Below, piece after piece: positions 49,835 through 60,445 of a DNA stretch of 64,000 nt; within the stretch, counting starts at the first letter, position 1; every line of letters begins with the position of its first letter. Location of the stretch: positions 43,475,501-43,539,500 of the forward strand of contig NC_077240.1 in the NCBI RefSeq assembly GCF_947179165.1, written 5' to 3'. Made by a program: the position numbers and the translations under genes. The DNA is from Solanum dulcamara. Its lineage: Eukaryota; Streptophyta; Magnoliopsida; Solanales; Solanaceae. The notes under the pieces were generated by a model. That model did not search any database. It was not told the origin of the DNA and saw only the letters and a program-made list of their open reading frames with translations.

Positions 49835-51340
49835 TCATTCTTGGGCTTTTTCGTCCATGATAAGTATCTTCTTGAGTTCCCATTGAAGCTCAACAATCTT
49901 GGCTTGCAACTCCTTATCTTGAGACCTTGATGAGTGTCTTCTTAGGGTTTCTATAACATCATCCTTGTCCATGGAGCTATCATCCCCCTCTTCTTGAAAA
50001 GAATTCGTCCTTGAATTTGACCATACATCAAACAAGGACAAGTCAGCAACATTGAAAGTAGCACTTACTTGATACTCACCAGGCAAATCCAACTTATAAG
50101 CATTGTCCCCAATTCGCTCATGAACTTTGAAAGGTCCATCACCTCTAGGATGCAATTTAGAATTCCTTTTGGAAGAAAACCGTTCTTTGCGCATGTGAAT
50201 TCAAACTAAGTCCCTAGGCTCAAAAATGACTTGTTTTCGCCTTTTGTTTCTTCTCAAGGCCACTTGTTTATTCCGCCTTTCAATGGCAAGCTTGTCTACT
50301 CATGGATCTTCCTCATCATCTCAGTGTTATTCTTTATGTCAACACTAATATCATTAGTAGGCAATGACACTAAGTCAAGGGGAGTAAGGGGTTTAAAACC
50401 ATAAACAACTTCAAAAGGAGAAGACTCAATAGAAGAATGAATAGTTCTATTATAAGCAAATTCCACTAAAGGCAAGTGATCCTCCCAAGAAGTTAATTTA
50501 CCTTTCAAAACAACCCTCAATATGTTACCTAACGTTCTATTCACCACCTCAGTTTGTCCATCAGTTTGTGAATGACAAGAGGTAGAAAATAACAATTTTG
50601 TCCCTAACCTTCCCCAAAGAATACGCCAAAAATGGCTTAAAAACTTAACATCCCTATCACTAACAATAGTTCTAGGTATGCCATGTAATTTCACAACCTC
50701 TTTAACAAATAAATCAACCACATAAGAAGAATCATTAGTTTTCAAGCATAGAATGAAACTAGCAATTTTAGAGAATCTATTCACCACAACAAAGACACTA
50801 TCCTTTCCATACTTTATTTTTGGTAAATCTAAGACAAAATCCATAGACATATCTATCCAAGGTGAAATTGGAACAGGCAAGGGATTATACAAGACATATG
50901 GTAAAACCCTAGATTTAGCATATTTACATTCAAGACATTCAAAATATTTCTACATCCTTGCACATGCCAGCCCAAAAGAAATTTTCAGCAAGTATATCTA
51001 AGGTTTTTGGCACTTCAAAGTATCCCATAAGGCCCCCACAATGTGACCCTCTTACAAAAATATCACGCAATAAATATATTGGCACACACAACTTATTTTC
51101 CTTGAAAAGGAACCCATCACGCATAGTGAACTTCTTAAAGGGTCCCTTCAAACATGCAGCATAAGCAACCCCAAAGTCTGAATCATTAATATACAAAGTT
51201 TTAATGTGATCAAATTCCATCAACTTAGAAGTAAGAGTAGAAATAAGAACGTACCTTTGAGAAAATGTATCAGCCACTACGTTATCCTTACCTTGTTTGT
51301 ATGAAATCACATAAGGAAATATCTCAATGAACTCCACCCA
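49835..51340 (-). pseudogene. integrase remnant, catalytic Asp lost
   Basis: Zinc-binding region and RNase H end at 51337-50939 (FLFKENKLCVPIYLLRD, then a gap), core at 50892-50296, C-terminal tail at 50194-49835 (ERFSSKRNSKLHPRGDGPFK). The first triad residue is changed: VVVNRFSK, Asn at 50779-50781, where the family has Asp. The second Asp (VSDRD) and the Glu (QTE) remain. The core is open for 198 codons, but stops separate it from both neighbours. A G-to-A change on the coding strand explains the Asn. Confidence 0.85.
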
Positions 51341-51842
51341 CTCGACATGTCATTTACTTAACTTAGCTTGGCTTTTCAAGTATCTCAATTATTCATGGTC
51401 AGTCTTTATCACAAATTCACGCGGCCACAAGTAATGTTACCAAGTAACCAAAGTCCTTACATAGGAGTACAATTCACGATCATAAGTAGAATAATTCAAT
51501 GTAGCACTACTTAATTTCTCACTAAAATATGCAATAGGCTTAGAATCTTGCATTAAAACAGCCCCTATACCTTCTCCACTAGCATCACATTCAACTTCAA
51601 ACGATTTGGAAAAATCAGGTAATTGTAATAAAGGAGCAGAACACAACTTATCTTTCAAGACATTAAATGCATGCTCTTGTTCTTTTCCCTAATTAAACAC
51701 CTTATCCTTTTTAATGACTTCTTCTAATGGTGCAACAATTGTGCTAAACGTAACATCCCTCAAAATGCTCACAAGTGCCTTAAGAATGCCTTGGGAATAG
51801 GCCACTCATGTAATGCATTATCCTTAATCTTTTTATAAAATT
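51341..51842 (-). pseudogene. RNase H remnant and RT end
   Basis: [20 protein letters not shown] (51600-51658 region) and an [14 protein letters not shown] block are RNase H signatures; STIVAPLEEVIKKDK (about 51690-51750) is the preceding RT connection. The rightmost 90 bp (51753-51842) repeat, in diverged form, coding that is also present at 55406-55520 on the other side of the inserted LTR. Confidence 0.75.
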
Positions 51843-52939
51843 TGAGTTCAGAATATCGATCAGAGGGTCAAAAACTGTGGAAAAATAGTCTCGGTGAATT
51901 TTTAGGACCCGTATATCGAAAGATAGATTTTTGAAGAAATTGCACAGAATAGTAAGGTGCGCAATAAGTTAGCATCGCGGACTTGCTCGCCTCCGTGTCG
52001 TGGACCTTTTCTGGCTGAGTTGGATTTTTGATAAGGGCGTTTTAGACTTTTCCCACATTATTAGCTAATGAACCTAGACATTTTTAGGACCTAATTCAAC
52101 TCTATAAATTAACCTAAACCTATAATTCTATTCATTTTTCTATAATTCATCTCCTCAAATATTTCTCTCTCTACAAAAGACTCTTAAGGACTCCATTGAA
52201 GACTTTAAGTAAATTCACTCAAGCTCTCCATCAAAACTCTCAAGTTCTTTCAAATTATTTGGTATTCTTACTTAAGGTATGTGGCTATTGATTCATTGAT
52301 GCTTTCATCCATGAAGCCCAATCAATTTCTCAAGATTTTCTATCAAATTAAAGCATAGTATTTTATGGGCTTATGATCTCTATTCCTATTGCATGAATTA
52401 TGATTCAAAGTATGATCATGAGTTTATTTTGATATAAATTGATGGTTATTACATTGAATTGAAGAGTTTTTCCATGAATTCTCCTATTTTGATTTCTCAG
52501 GTTCATGATGTAAAATATGAGTATTTTCAATTATACTTCCTAATGATACTATCTATATGAATTATGTATGGGCTGATATAAAGTTTATGATCATGGATAT
52601 TTTCAAGTCAATTTTATGATTTTCAAGTCAATTGATCATGCATTCATGTCTTACCCTAATTCAAGTATAAGCTATGATCATGAATTTTCAAGTTATATTC
52701 TATGAGAAGTTTTATTTAATGTTTTCAAAGGTATTATTATGAATCTCATTCAAATTGATTATGCATCCAAATTTTACCCTAATTTCCAAGTATGAATTAT
52801 GTCTATGTATGTATGATTTGTAATGTAGAAGGACAATACCCACATTTCACTTATGTTATGAAAATGAGCTACTCTATGATTTTCAAACCTATGATCATGA
52901 CTATGATATACGTCATTATGATTTCTATGCTATGTATGT

Positions 52940-52947
52940 ATTTTGTG
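52940..52947. other. left 8-bp target-site duplication ATTTTGTG
   Basis: Exact copy at 54441-54448. Eight-base duplications are typical of hAT transposons. Confidence 0.95.
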
Positions 52948-54440
52948 TAGGGGTGGGCATAAAATACCGAAAACCGAATTACCGAACCGAACCGGCTAAT
53001 TCGGTATTTCGGTATTCGGTAATTCGGGAATTCGGTTCGGTATTCGATACCAAAAATCATATTTTCGGTATTCGGGTTCGGTATTCGGTATTTATTTTTA
53101 TACCGTTCGGTATTCGGGAAATACCGAATACCGAATTTAAATGAGAATTAGCAGCCCATTATATTGATATATTCTGTTGGGCTAAAGTCTAAAGGAGTAT
53201 AGAAAAGGGCAAAAGGCCCATTATCAATAAATGTTTAGGTCCAAAGACCAAACCCAAATGAAATCCTAACTCCTAAGTAACCCTAAGTCCCTAACTCCCT
53301 AAGTGAACACCCACTTCAGTCTTCACAATTCACAAATACAAACTAGGAACTTCCGACCTCTCCTCAGCTGCATCGCAGACGGCGGCGTTGGCTCCAACAG
53401 GACCTTTCCTTACCACCGGTGTAGATGAAAGAATCAGGAGCTTGAGGGACATCATCTGGGCCCTTAAATTCTCACAAGGGCCATGGATTCACATCCTCCT
53501 TGAAGACTTCTTCAGCTCCAGAATGAACATCAAAATACGACGAAAGATTGAGCCCTACGGAACTAATACTACTGCCTCAATCCATGGATCTGAAACAACA
53601 TCCCCCAACAAAGTTAGATCAGGTGGATATTTCCCTACAAGTGTCTCTCCCTTAGGACTTAAGAATGTGTAGACGTCAGTCATCCTGTTTATTATTGTGT
53701 ATCTATGGTCTCTAGGTGTCTGAAGTATCAGTTTTGAACATCTTAATGCTGGGATTTATCATATATGGATTCCAATTCAGCAAGAATTTGGACTAGAACT
53801 GGTCCAAAAATTATTGGTGCAGTAGTGGGCTTTGTTCATGCTTCTCTGTCTCCTAGTCACCCACATGGGTGCTGCTGATCGAATCTTAGTTACAAGAAAA
53901 CTTATTTCTGATACTCATCAATTAAAAAAGCAAAATGACACTAAAATTACATTTGTTTAAACACTTTGTAATCCTTGAACATAAACTAAGATGGGGTGAG
54001 TTTTTTCCCAAACAAAGAATACGCAAAGAAGATGTGGCATAAATTTTGTAATTTGAAAGTTTTCAGTTCGTTTCTAAATTGTTCTCTATAGTCTCCGTGC
54101 AAGTGTAACTGAGCAATTCACTAGCTGGAGTTTGATCAACAAAGTTAGATCAGGTGGATATTTCCCTACAAGTGTCTCTCCCTCAACAAAGTTAGATCAA
54201 GCCATGAATTCACATCCTCCTTGTAAAAAAAAGTGCTTGCATTTGTGTTGATCTTTTAAGATGCAGAAATTTGGGTATTACCGAATACCGTACCGAACCG
54301 AATTTTTATTTACCGATTACCGAATTACCGAACCGAAGTTTGAAAGTTCGGTATTTGGTATATACTTTGAATTACCGATTACCGAATTATCGAATCTAAA
54401 TTTTGAAAATACCGAACCGAATACCGAACGCCCACCCCTA
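52948..54440. mobile_element. non-autonomous hAT element (1493 bp)
   Basis: Terminal inverted repeats TAGGGGTGGGC and GCCCACCCCTA, flanked by an exact 8-bp duplication. Both sub-terminal regions (52970-53140 and 54270-54430) are packed with CGGTATTCGG and CCGAATACCG words, probably multiple binding sites for transposase. No transposase is present. The interior has a gene-like stretch (53290-53690) and a partial second copy of it (54135-54225). Confidence 0.9.
53290..53690 (+). other. unidentified gene-like fragment inside the hAT element
   Basis: GC-richer than its surroundings and open for about 95 codons from the TTG at 53388 (no ATG start). The upstream part resembles a plant 5'UTR (ccctaagtccctaactccct). 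The encoded peptide has no family that I recognise. Words of 40-47 bp recur at 54137-54183, and a 22-bp word (ccatggattcacatcctcct) recurs near 54204. It may be a captured host gene fragment, which hAT and other MITE-like elements are known to carry, or non-coding interior. Confidence 0.45.
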
Positions 54441-54448
54441 ATTTTGTG
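54441..54448. other. right 8-bp target-site duplication ATTTTGTG
   Basis: Exact copy of 52940-52947. Confidence 0.95.
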
Positions 54449-55405
54449 GGATTTGACTTAGCATCGAATGTGGACTTGAGGTGGGGACTCGAAATACGGG
54501 GTCCTTATATAAAGTCTCTTATCTCATAACTATGTACCAACGTAGGTACAAAGGGATTAGAGGCGAATACCCAAATCTCTACAAGATGAGTACCCGAAAT
54601 ATCAAGGCTTGGAGGTGAGTACCCGGTTCACATAACCTCTTAGTGGATCCACTTAGTCATGTAGGAGTCTACCTTGGCAAGTAGTCTCCCCCTTTCCTCC
54701 GATGTAGGGGCAACATTGGGATTCCATGGTATAGCTCGCATGGTCATATTATCGGTTATGGTTCCTATCCCACATATGTATGGTCTTTTTATATTTTAAA
54801 TGACTAATCCTATCTTTTACTTTACGTGATACTCTTATGGTTTATTATGCATTGGTCCTTCTTGTAGACTACTTATGATTTTCGGCTACTTCTCCTATCA
54901 TGCTATGTAAAATGGTCATTTGTACAAACATGGTTTTCTATGCATGGCATTGCCTACCTACTTAGTACATTCCAACGTACTAATGCATACTTTTGTTTAC
55001 ATTATCTCATAATGTAGGGGTTGAGGTTGAAGATCATATTCGTCCATGTAGCTAGTAAGTTTTTTTATTCGGCGGTGTGTGGTGAGTCCTCATTTATCGG
55101 AGACTAGTCATCAAGTTGGTTACTATTTTCAAAGACTTTTGTTATGTCTCATATTGAGGATGAGCTAGGGATATGTCTTATCCCCCGTTCATACTCATGT
55201 GTAGAGACAACTAGTTGGACAATTGTTTCGAGTTTATATTGTCATATGACATTCTTCATTTACTAATCATGGTTTAGACTCTCTTATGATATTTCCACTT
55301 TTACTTTACCTTATGTATGCTTATGATATATACAAAAGGCTTGGTTGGAGCCCTTTGGGGTTTCGATCGCCGTGTTATGACTAGGCCCTAAGTCGGGTCG
55401 TGACA

Positions 55406-56101
55406 CTAAAATCCCTCACAAATCACCTATAAAAGCTAGCAAGTCCATGAAAACTCCTAACTTCAGTCACACTCTTAGGGATAGGCCATTCTTTTATATT
55501 GCTTTAATTTTATCTTCATCAACTTCAACACCATTTGAGCTAACAACAAAACCAAGAAAAATGACTTTATCAATACAAAACATGCACTTTGATAGATTAG
55601 CATACAATTGTTTCTCCCTAAGCATATCAAGAAATAACCTCAATGTTCCACGTGTTCTTCAAGAGATGTAGAAAATATCAGAATATCATCAAAATACACA
55701 ATAAATTTGCCATGAAAATCCTTAAAGATATGGTTCATTAGTCTCATGAAAGTACTAGGTGCATTAGTTAAGCCAAATGACATTACTAACCACTCATACA
55801 ATCCATACTTAGTTTTGAAAGCAGTTTTCCACTTATCTTCGGGATTCATCCGAATTTGGTAGTACCCACTTTTTAGATCAATTTTAGAAAATATTTTAGA
55901 GCCATGCAATTGATCAAGCATATCATCTAAGTAAGGAATAGGATGTCAATACTTTACTATTATTTTATTGATGGCATGACAATCCACACACATCCTTCAA
56001 GTTCCATCGTTTTTTGGTACCAAGAGCACGGGAATAGAAAATAGACTCATACTTTCTCTCATGAATTCTTTTTCAAGTAATTCTTCTACTTTTATTTGTA
56101 T
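55406..56101 (-). pseudogene. reverse transcriptase remnant
   Basis: Open for 93 codons at 55921-55640: [40 protein letters not shown] and the catalytic Tyr-Phe-Asp-Asp at 55685-55696 (intact). Upstream (55930-56040) a block like RMCVDCHAINKI shows a frame with stops. The thumb (about 55410-55500) has RSFHGLASFYR followed by a stop, and ends at the inserted LTR. Confidence 0.85.
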
Positions 56102-56824
56102 TTATATTTTTTCATTGGGATTGGTTCTATAAGCGAGTCTATTCGGAAGTTGAGATCTAGGAACAAAGTCAATTTGATGTTCTATTCCTCTCAAAGGAGG
56201 TAATCCCTTAGGGATATCAGGAGGAAATACATCGCCAAAATCCTGCAAATATTTTGAAACAACACTAGGCAAAGATGGAGTTAAATTGTTAGTGTTAATC
56301 ATAACTTTCCTATAAGTGAGAAGGACAATGGGCAACCCCTCTTTTTTGGCAAGTAAACACTCTTTAGCTTTTGCAACACTCACTATTTTTCCATTCTCAG
56401 CCTCTTTCCTCTCATCTATTCTTTCTTTTAAACACTCTTTCCCTCCTTTTCTTTTCTCTCATTGCTTTCCTCTCTCTCCTCACACCTCACTTGATTTTTT
56501 TCCTCTCTCTCATTTTTTTCACTCTCATTTTTTTGATCCCTCCCCATGTTTCCCCATTATTTCTTTTAGTCGTTGTTGATCTTCATACACTTGAGAAGGG
56601 GTTAAGGGTGCAATAATATACTTTTTTACCTTATGTTCAAGAGAGTACTTATTTCTCCTCCCATCATGAAAGGCATATCTATCATATTGCCAGGGTCAGC
56701 CCAAAAAAATATGACAAACTTGCATTGGTACAACATCACAAAGAACTTCATCAGAATATTCCCCAATAGAAAAAAAAATCATGCATTATTTACTCACATT
56801 GAGTTTCCCACATTCATTCAACCA
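56102..56824 (-). pseudogene. pre-RT linker with low-complexity segment
   Basis: The 93-codon open piece 56383-56102 (DFGDVFPPDIPKGLPPLRGI) is the standard segment between protease and RT in this gypsy group. 56390-56640 is a Glu/Lys/Arg-rich low-complexity region (T/C-rich on the + strand); the + strand ORFs there are shadows of it. 56640-56824 continues the linker in a broken frame. Confidence 0.7.
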
Positions 56825-57139
56825 TTAAATCTTGAAGTTGGACTTACGTTTCGTACATGGAATCCCTAGTTGATCCACAACGTATGAGATTGCCACATTA
56901 GCACAACTACCATTATTAATAATCATATAGAAAATTCTATCCTTTATCCCACATCGTGTATGAAAAATAGTTTCTCTTTGTGCCTCATCAAGCTCTCCCA
57001 TATTAATGTTCATAATACGCCTAACCAACCCCAAAAATTGTCCCTCATTATGAGGAGCCACATCTCTCTCGTCCTCACTCTCAATGCCTTCTTCTTCTTC
57101 TTCTTCTCCCTCTTTTTTTTTCACTCTCATATTACCCAT
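56825..57139 (-). pseudogene. protease remnant, catalytic Asp lost
   Basis: Begins with an acidic stretch (EEEEEEGIESEDERD, from a (GAA)n tract at 57085-57110) and contains MIINNGSCANVAISYVVDQL. The family motif has Asp where the first Asn of INNGS stands, so the active site is gone. 104 codons open. Confidence 0.75.
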
Positions 57140-57949
57140 TATCTTTAATTAATACAAATCTTCTATTTGGACATTTGAACGCCTTATGTCCCCTCCCTTG
57201 ACACTTATGACATTGTATAGCACTAGAAGGTGTACAAGGAGTAGTAGTTTTTGTGTTAAAAGTTTTACCTCCATCTTTGGACCCCCATTTACCTTTGCCC
57301 TTATCATCTTGTGATTTAGGCATATATTTCTCCTCATGTGTTGGCCATGGCTTTCTTGGAGTTGTAGTAGATCAATTCTTCCATGAGCTGGCTAGTTGCT
57401 TTTTTTTCTTCTAGTTTTATAGCCAACTCTACTAATTCATCTAAATTCACTTATTATTGCAATTCTATTACATCATCTATTTCTCTATTCAAACCATTAA
57501 GAAATCTTGCCATAGTGAATTCCTCGTCTTCATTGCAATTTGCTTGGATCATAGCCATATCCATAACCTTAAAAAATCATCCACAAACATTAAACCTTGC
57601 TTCAGAGTTTGAAGACAGTTTTGCAGATCTCTTTGGAAGTATGATGGCACAAAACACTTTCTCATAACTCTCTTCATCTCATCCCATGTCGCAATGGACG
57701 GTTCTCCATTGTCAATTTTGTCTCTACAAAATTTCTTCCACCAACTAGCAGCATAGTCAGAAAATTCAACCACAATAAGTTTAACCTTCATACCTTCAGA
57801 GTAGTTATGACAATCAAAGATGGCATCCACTTTTCTCTCCCAATCAAGGTACAAGTCTAGATGTCATGCCACTTTTCTCTCCCAATCAAGGTACAAGTCT
57901 AGATCTCATGTCCCTTTGAAATTAGGAATCTTCATCTTAATGCTACTAA
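57132..57949 (-). pseudogene. gag core and zinc knuckle
   Basis: The core is open for 101 codons (57854-57549): DWERKVDAIFDCHNYSEGMK and WDEMKRVMRKCFVPSYFQRD. The zinc knuckle CHKCQGRGHKAFKC (Cys-X2-Cys-X4-His-X4-Cys) is at 57323-57132. A 42-bp duplication (57829-57864 and 57871-57906) lies just upstream of the core. The N-terminal part is across the inserted solo LTR (57955-59009). Confidence 0.8.
57829..57906. repeat. 42-bp tandem duplication inside gag
   Basis: ccacttttctctcccaatca and the following 16 bases occur twice, 42 bp apart, with one difference. It adds 14 codons in frame. Confidence 0.9.
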
Positions 57950-57954
57950 GATTG
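57950..57954. other. left target-site duplication GATTG
   Basis: Exact copy at 59010-59014. Confidence 0.9.
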
Positions 57955-57955
57955 T

Positions 57956-58124
57956 GATAGAATCGATGGAAGCTCAACAATATTTAAGGAAGCTTTGGAG
58001 TTTCCAAAAGGCCCCATGGCAAGATCCCAAATAATAAAATTTCAAGACAATCTTAATGGGCTAGAATTGGCAATTAAAAAATGTTTTGTTTGGGAAGAAG
58101 AGCTTAAAGCCCAAGAAAAATGAA
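57956..58124 (+). pseudogene. pol C-terminal tail encoded within the solo LTR
   Basis: Open frame of 55 codons from the LTR edge to TGA, no start of its own; it would be translated only as the end of a polyprotein running into a 3' LTR. The GPMARSQ...LNGLE block resembles the last residues of plant gypsy polyproteins (usually GPxTRxxAKxxxxxLxxL). It has remained open although the LTR is now solo. Confidence 0.65.
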
Positions 58125-58344
58125 TTGACCAAATGCTATAACTATTTGGTGAACCAAATTCAATTCTAAGAGGATGAATATTAAGGTCCAATTTCGTACA
58201 AACTAGGCCCAAATTAAAGTCCAAGATGAGAGAAAATATGGCCCAAATCAGCCCACAAATGAAGAAAATATTTTAGCACGTATTTAGTCTTTTAACTAGT
58301 TTTTAAAACTAGCATTTAATATCATTTTTCTTCTATGTTGACCT

Positions 58345-58520
58345 TATGGTACCTATGTGTGTGGCCAGCATTCTTGGACTTTAGGAGGTGTCAGTTTTTC
58401 ATATATTTTGATATTATAAGTCATATATGTGGGCAGCCCAATAAGACTTTAGGAGGTGTCATGTTTTTCTTGTATTTTGACATTTTGTGTCACGTGTGTG
58501 GGCAGCCATCTAAGACTCTA
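58345..58520. repeat. about 72-bp repeats upstream of the LTR TATA box
   Basis: Three units share gtgtgggcagcc, aagactttaggaggtgtca and a tattttga block; the third is partial. They end about 50 bp before the TATA box, a common position for LTR enhancers. Confidence 0.75.
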
Positions 58521-58571
58521 GAAAATGCTATTTTTTTTTATTTTTTCATCTTGAACAACCCTTCTTACTAC

Positions 58572-58580
58572 TATATAAAA
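58572..58580 (+). promoter_or_regulatory. TATA box of the solo LTR
   Basis: TATATAAAA, followed by gggagc; the best TATA consensus of the window. Confidence 0.65.
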
Positions 58581-59009
58581 GGGAGCTTTGTTACTTTAAA
58601 AGGTAGATTTAGAAGAATAATATATTGAGAGTTCTTTTGAACCTTTGTGACAAATTGCTTTTGAATTTATCTTTCAACCTAACTAGTTCATAGTTCAAGG
58701 TAGTAAGATAACTTCTTGTTTGATATCTTTGGCTTGTTCTTGGTATTCTTTAGAAGGCGGTTAGTACTCTTACTAATTTTTTTCTAGCATTACTCACGAA
58801 GCGGTCAAGATCCGATTCTAAAACTTGATTAGTTTCTCAAGTAAAAACATTTGATTCAACTATTAATCCATTTGTTGTTACTTGGATCGTATCAAACCCA
58901 TATCTTTTAATTCTTGTTTAGTTTCTTTAATTAGTTTCCATTTTTGCTTCTACACTTGTTTTTAGTTAATACTCTAGTTGGTTTCGGATTACCATCCTTA
59001 GTGTTATCA

Positions 59010-59310
59010 GATTGTCATCCTCAGCTCTACCTCTCATTGCTCTCCTTTTGTTTCTCCTTTGGTAAGCTTCCTGAAATTCATCCTCATAGTTGCCAAATTG
59101 ATGCTCAGTTTGATGGGCTTGAGGATCTCGAACAACTTGTCTCCTAACTTGAGGTATCAGATTTTGATGGATTCTCCTCATATCGACCATGTTCACTGGA
59201 TTATGTGGGTTTTGGGCAGTTTCTAATGCATCAAGTCGAGTCATTATCATTTGGAGCACTACAGTTAAGTCGTTGTTTTGAGTTTTAGTGTCATCATCCT
59301 TTCCTTTCAT
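59010..59310 (-). pseudogene. gag N-terminal part of the - strand element
   Basis: Begins MKGKDDDTKTQNNDL at 59310. A heptad-like LTVVLQMIMTRLDALETA segment suggests a short coiled coil. An acidic/basic part follows (QRRNKRRAMRGRAEDDNL). It is cut at the solo LTR; the frame resumes near 57949. Confidence 0.65.
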
Positions 59311-59758
59311 CTCAAAAAAATCAAAGAAACAAATATCTCTCGATTTGGCTTTTTTTTTCTCTCATATTGATTTCACCATCTCTTGCCTTTGTCCACTCAA
59401 ATTACAACCATTGGCTAGTTTCTTTAGGATTTATATATAAACCCTACTAATAACAACCCTTTTAGAGGTAAGTTGTAGAAAAAAATTACCAACTCCCAGA
59501 AGATTGGGTTTGGTGGGACAAGAAAAAAAATTAATTTGTAAAAATAAAAAATAAAATTCTAAAGTTTCCCTTTTCTTGTTTTTCCTTTTTTGATGTTGGA
59601 AAAACAAGAAAAGAAATAATTTTTGAGTTTCTTAATCTACCAATTTTTTTGGGCTGCTACATAACTTAACCTTTAGCTACAAAAAGAAAAGAAGTAGTAC
59701 TAGTTTTTTTTTGCTATGAAACTCCCAAGATTATCAAGAATGAAACCTTGATAGAACC
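59311..59758 (-). other. leader between primer site and gag
   Basis: AT-rich, no gene. Corresponds to the untranslated leader of the element on the - strand. Confidence 0.6.
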
Positions 59759-59772
59759 GCTCTGATACAACC
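59759..59772 (-). promoter_or_regulatory. primer binding site, initiator-Met tRNA type
   Basis: GGTTGTATCAGAGC on the - strand, directly after the LTR end; 11 of 12 bases of the TGGTATCAGAGC consensus. Confidence 0.85.
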
Positions 59773-60445
59773 TGATAAGAATCGGGTTACTTGATAAACA
59801 AAAAAATAATGCAGAAAAAAATAAATAGATTAAAAACAAGAATTGAAAGATATGGGAAATTGGAGAAGAAAATCCCCAAATTCAAAAAATGTGCTAAAAA
59901 TCCTAATTGATCTCAGTATTCAAAAATTAGCGAATTAAAAATAATTTATGATACTAATAGAGTTAATTCAAGAACTTAGATAAAAAGTGATCTAGACCCG
60001 TATTTTGAAGAAACTGGAGACAATAATTAGTATAAGACTAATTACCTACATTAATTTATGAATAAGAACCAAATATATCAAGTTAAAGAATTAATCCTAC
60101 CTCCTAAGAATTGTTATTATAAGGTTGTAAGCTAAATCCCAAGTAGCCAAACACAAAGGTGTAAAGAAGAGAAACTCTCAATTAATAATAATAATGTCTA
60201 CTCAAAATAATAAACCCTACCCCTATATATCTGGGAAAAACTATCTCAAATAGAACGGGAATAGAACCTACTTTTATGGAAATAATAAATAAAACCTAAT
60301 AGGAGACTTTAAACTAGGAAACTTTAAATTAGGAAAACATATAAAAATAATACCAAAAATTCTTTCCTAAGAAAATAAGGAAAAGTTTCCAATAAAGAAA
60401 AGTTTCCTCCTTTTTGGGTGAGAATTTTAAACTCCTTTTTTGGCA
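59773..60445 (-). repeat. 5' LTR (673 bp)
   Basis: Aligns with 49076-49731. On the - strand starts TGCCAAAAAAGG (60445). TATATA at 60224-60229. The bases to its right are not unique flank but a second pol tail (60446-60686). Confidence 0.85.

Larger units (their letters stand above)
51843..55405 (+). repeat. LTR (about 2.06 kb without the hAT insert) inside pol
   Basis: Plus-orientated: starts near TGAGTTCAGAATATCG and ends with GGGTCGTGACA at 55405, the end shared by several Solanaceae gypsy LTRs here. Interrupted by the hAT element (52948-54440). The flanks lack a 5-bp duplication (aaatt and ctaaa), and the pol pieces on both sides overlap. No internal coding or second LTR adjoins. The left boundary is less certain than the right. 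Confidence 0.65.
57955..59009 (+). mobile_element. solo LTR (1055 bp) of a gypsy element, inserted in gag
   Basis: TGATAGAATC...GTTATCA ends (TG...CA) with the exact 5-bp duplication GATTG. Plus orientation is shown by a CTATATAAAA box at 58571-58580. The first 170 bp are open from the second base (55 codons, stop at 58122-58124) and encode a polyprotein tail with GPMARSQIIKFQDNLNGLEL. U3 carries about three 72-bp repeats (58345-58520). Known: in some gypsy groups, CRM among them, the pol frame runs into the 3' LTR. Confidence 0.85.
49076..60445 (-). mobile_element. Ty3/gypsy element (possibly CRM-like) with three nested insertions
   Basis: On the - strand: 5' LTR (60445-59773), Met-type primer site, gag (59310-57132, interrupted), protease, RT (55921-55640), RNase H, integrase and its tail (to 49835), polypurine-type stretch, 3' LTR (49731-49076). 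Inserted: a solo LTR in gag (57955-59009), an LTR in pol (51843-55405) and a hAT element inside that LTR (52948-54440). All frames are broken. The protease and integrase active-site Asp codons are now Asn. The motif set (MRKERFSSKRNSKLHPRGDG, SATFNVADLS) is close to a very common plant gypsy group; CRM is my best guess only. Confidence 0.8.

Noticed and set aside
56316..56616. Two overlapping + strand ORFs rich in Phe, Ser and Leu
   Set aside because: Complement of a Glu/Lys/Arg-rich low-complexity linker in the - strand polyprotein.
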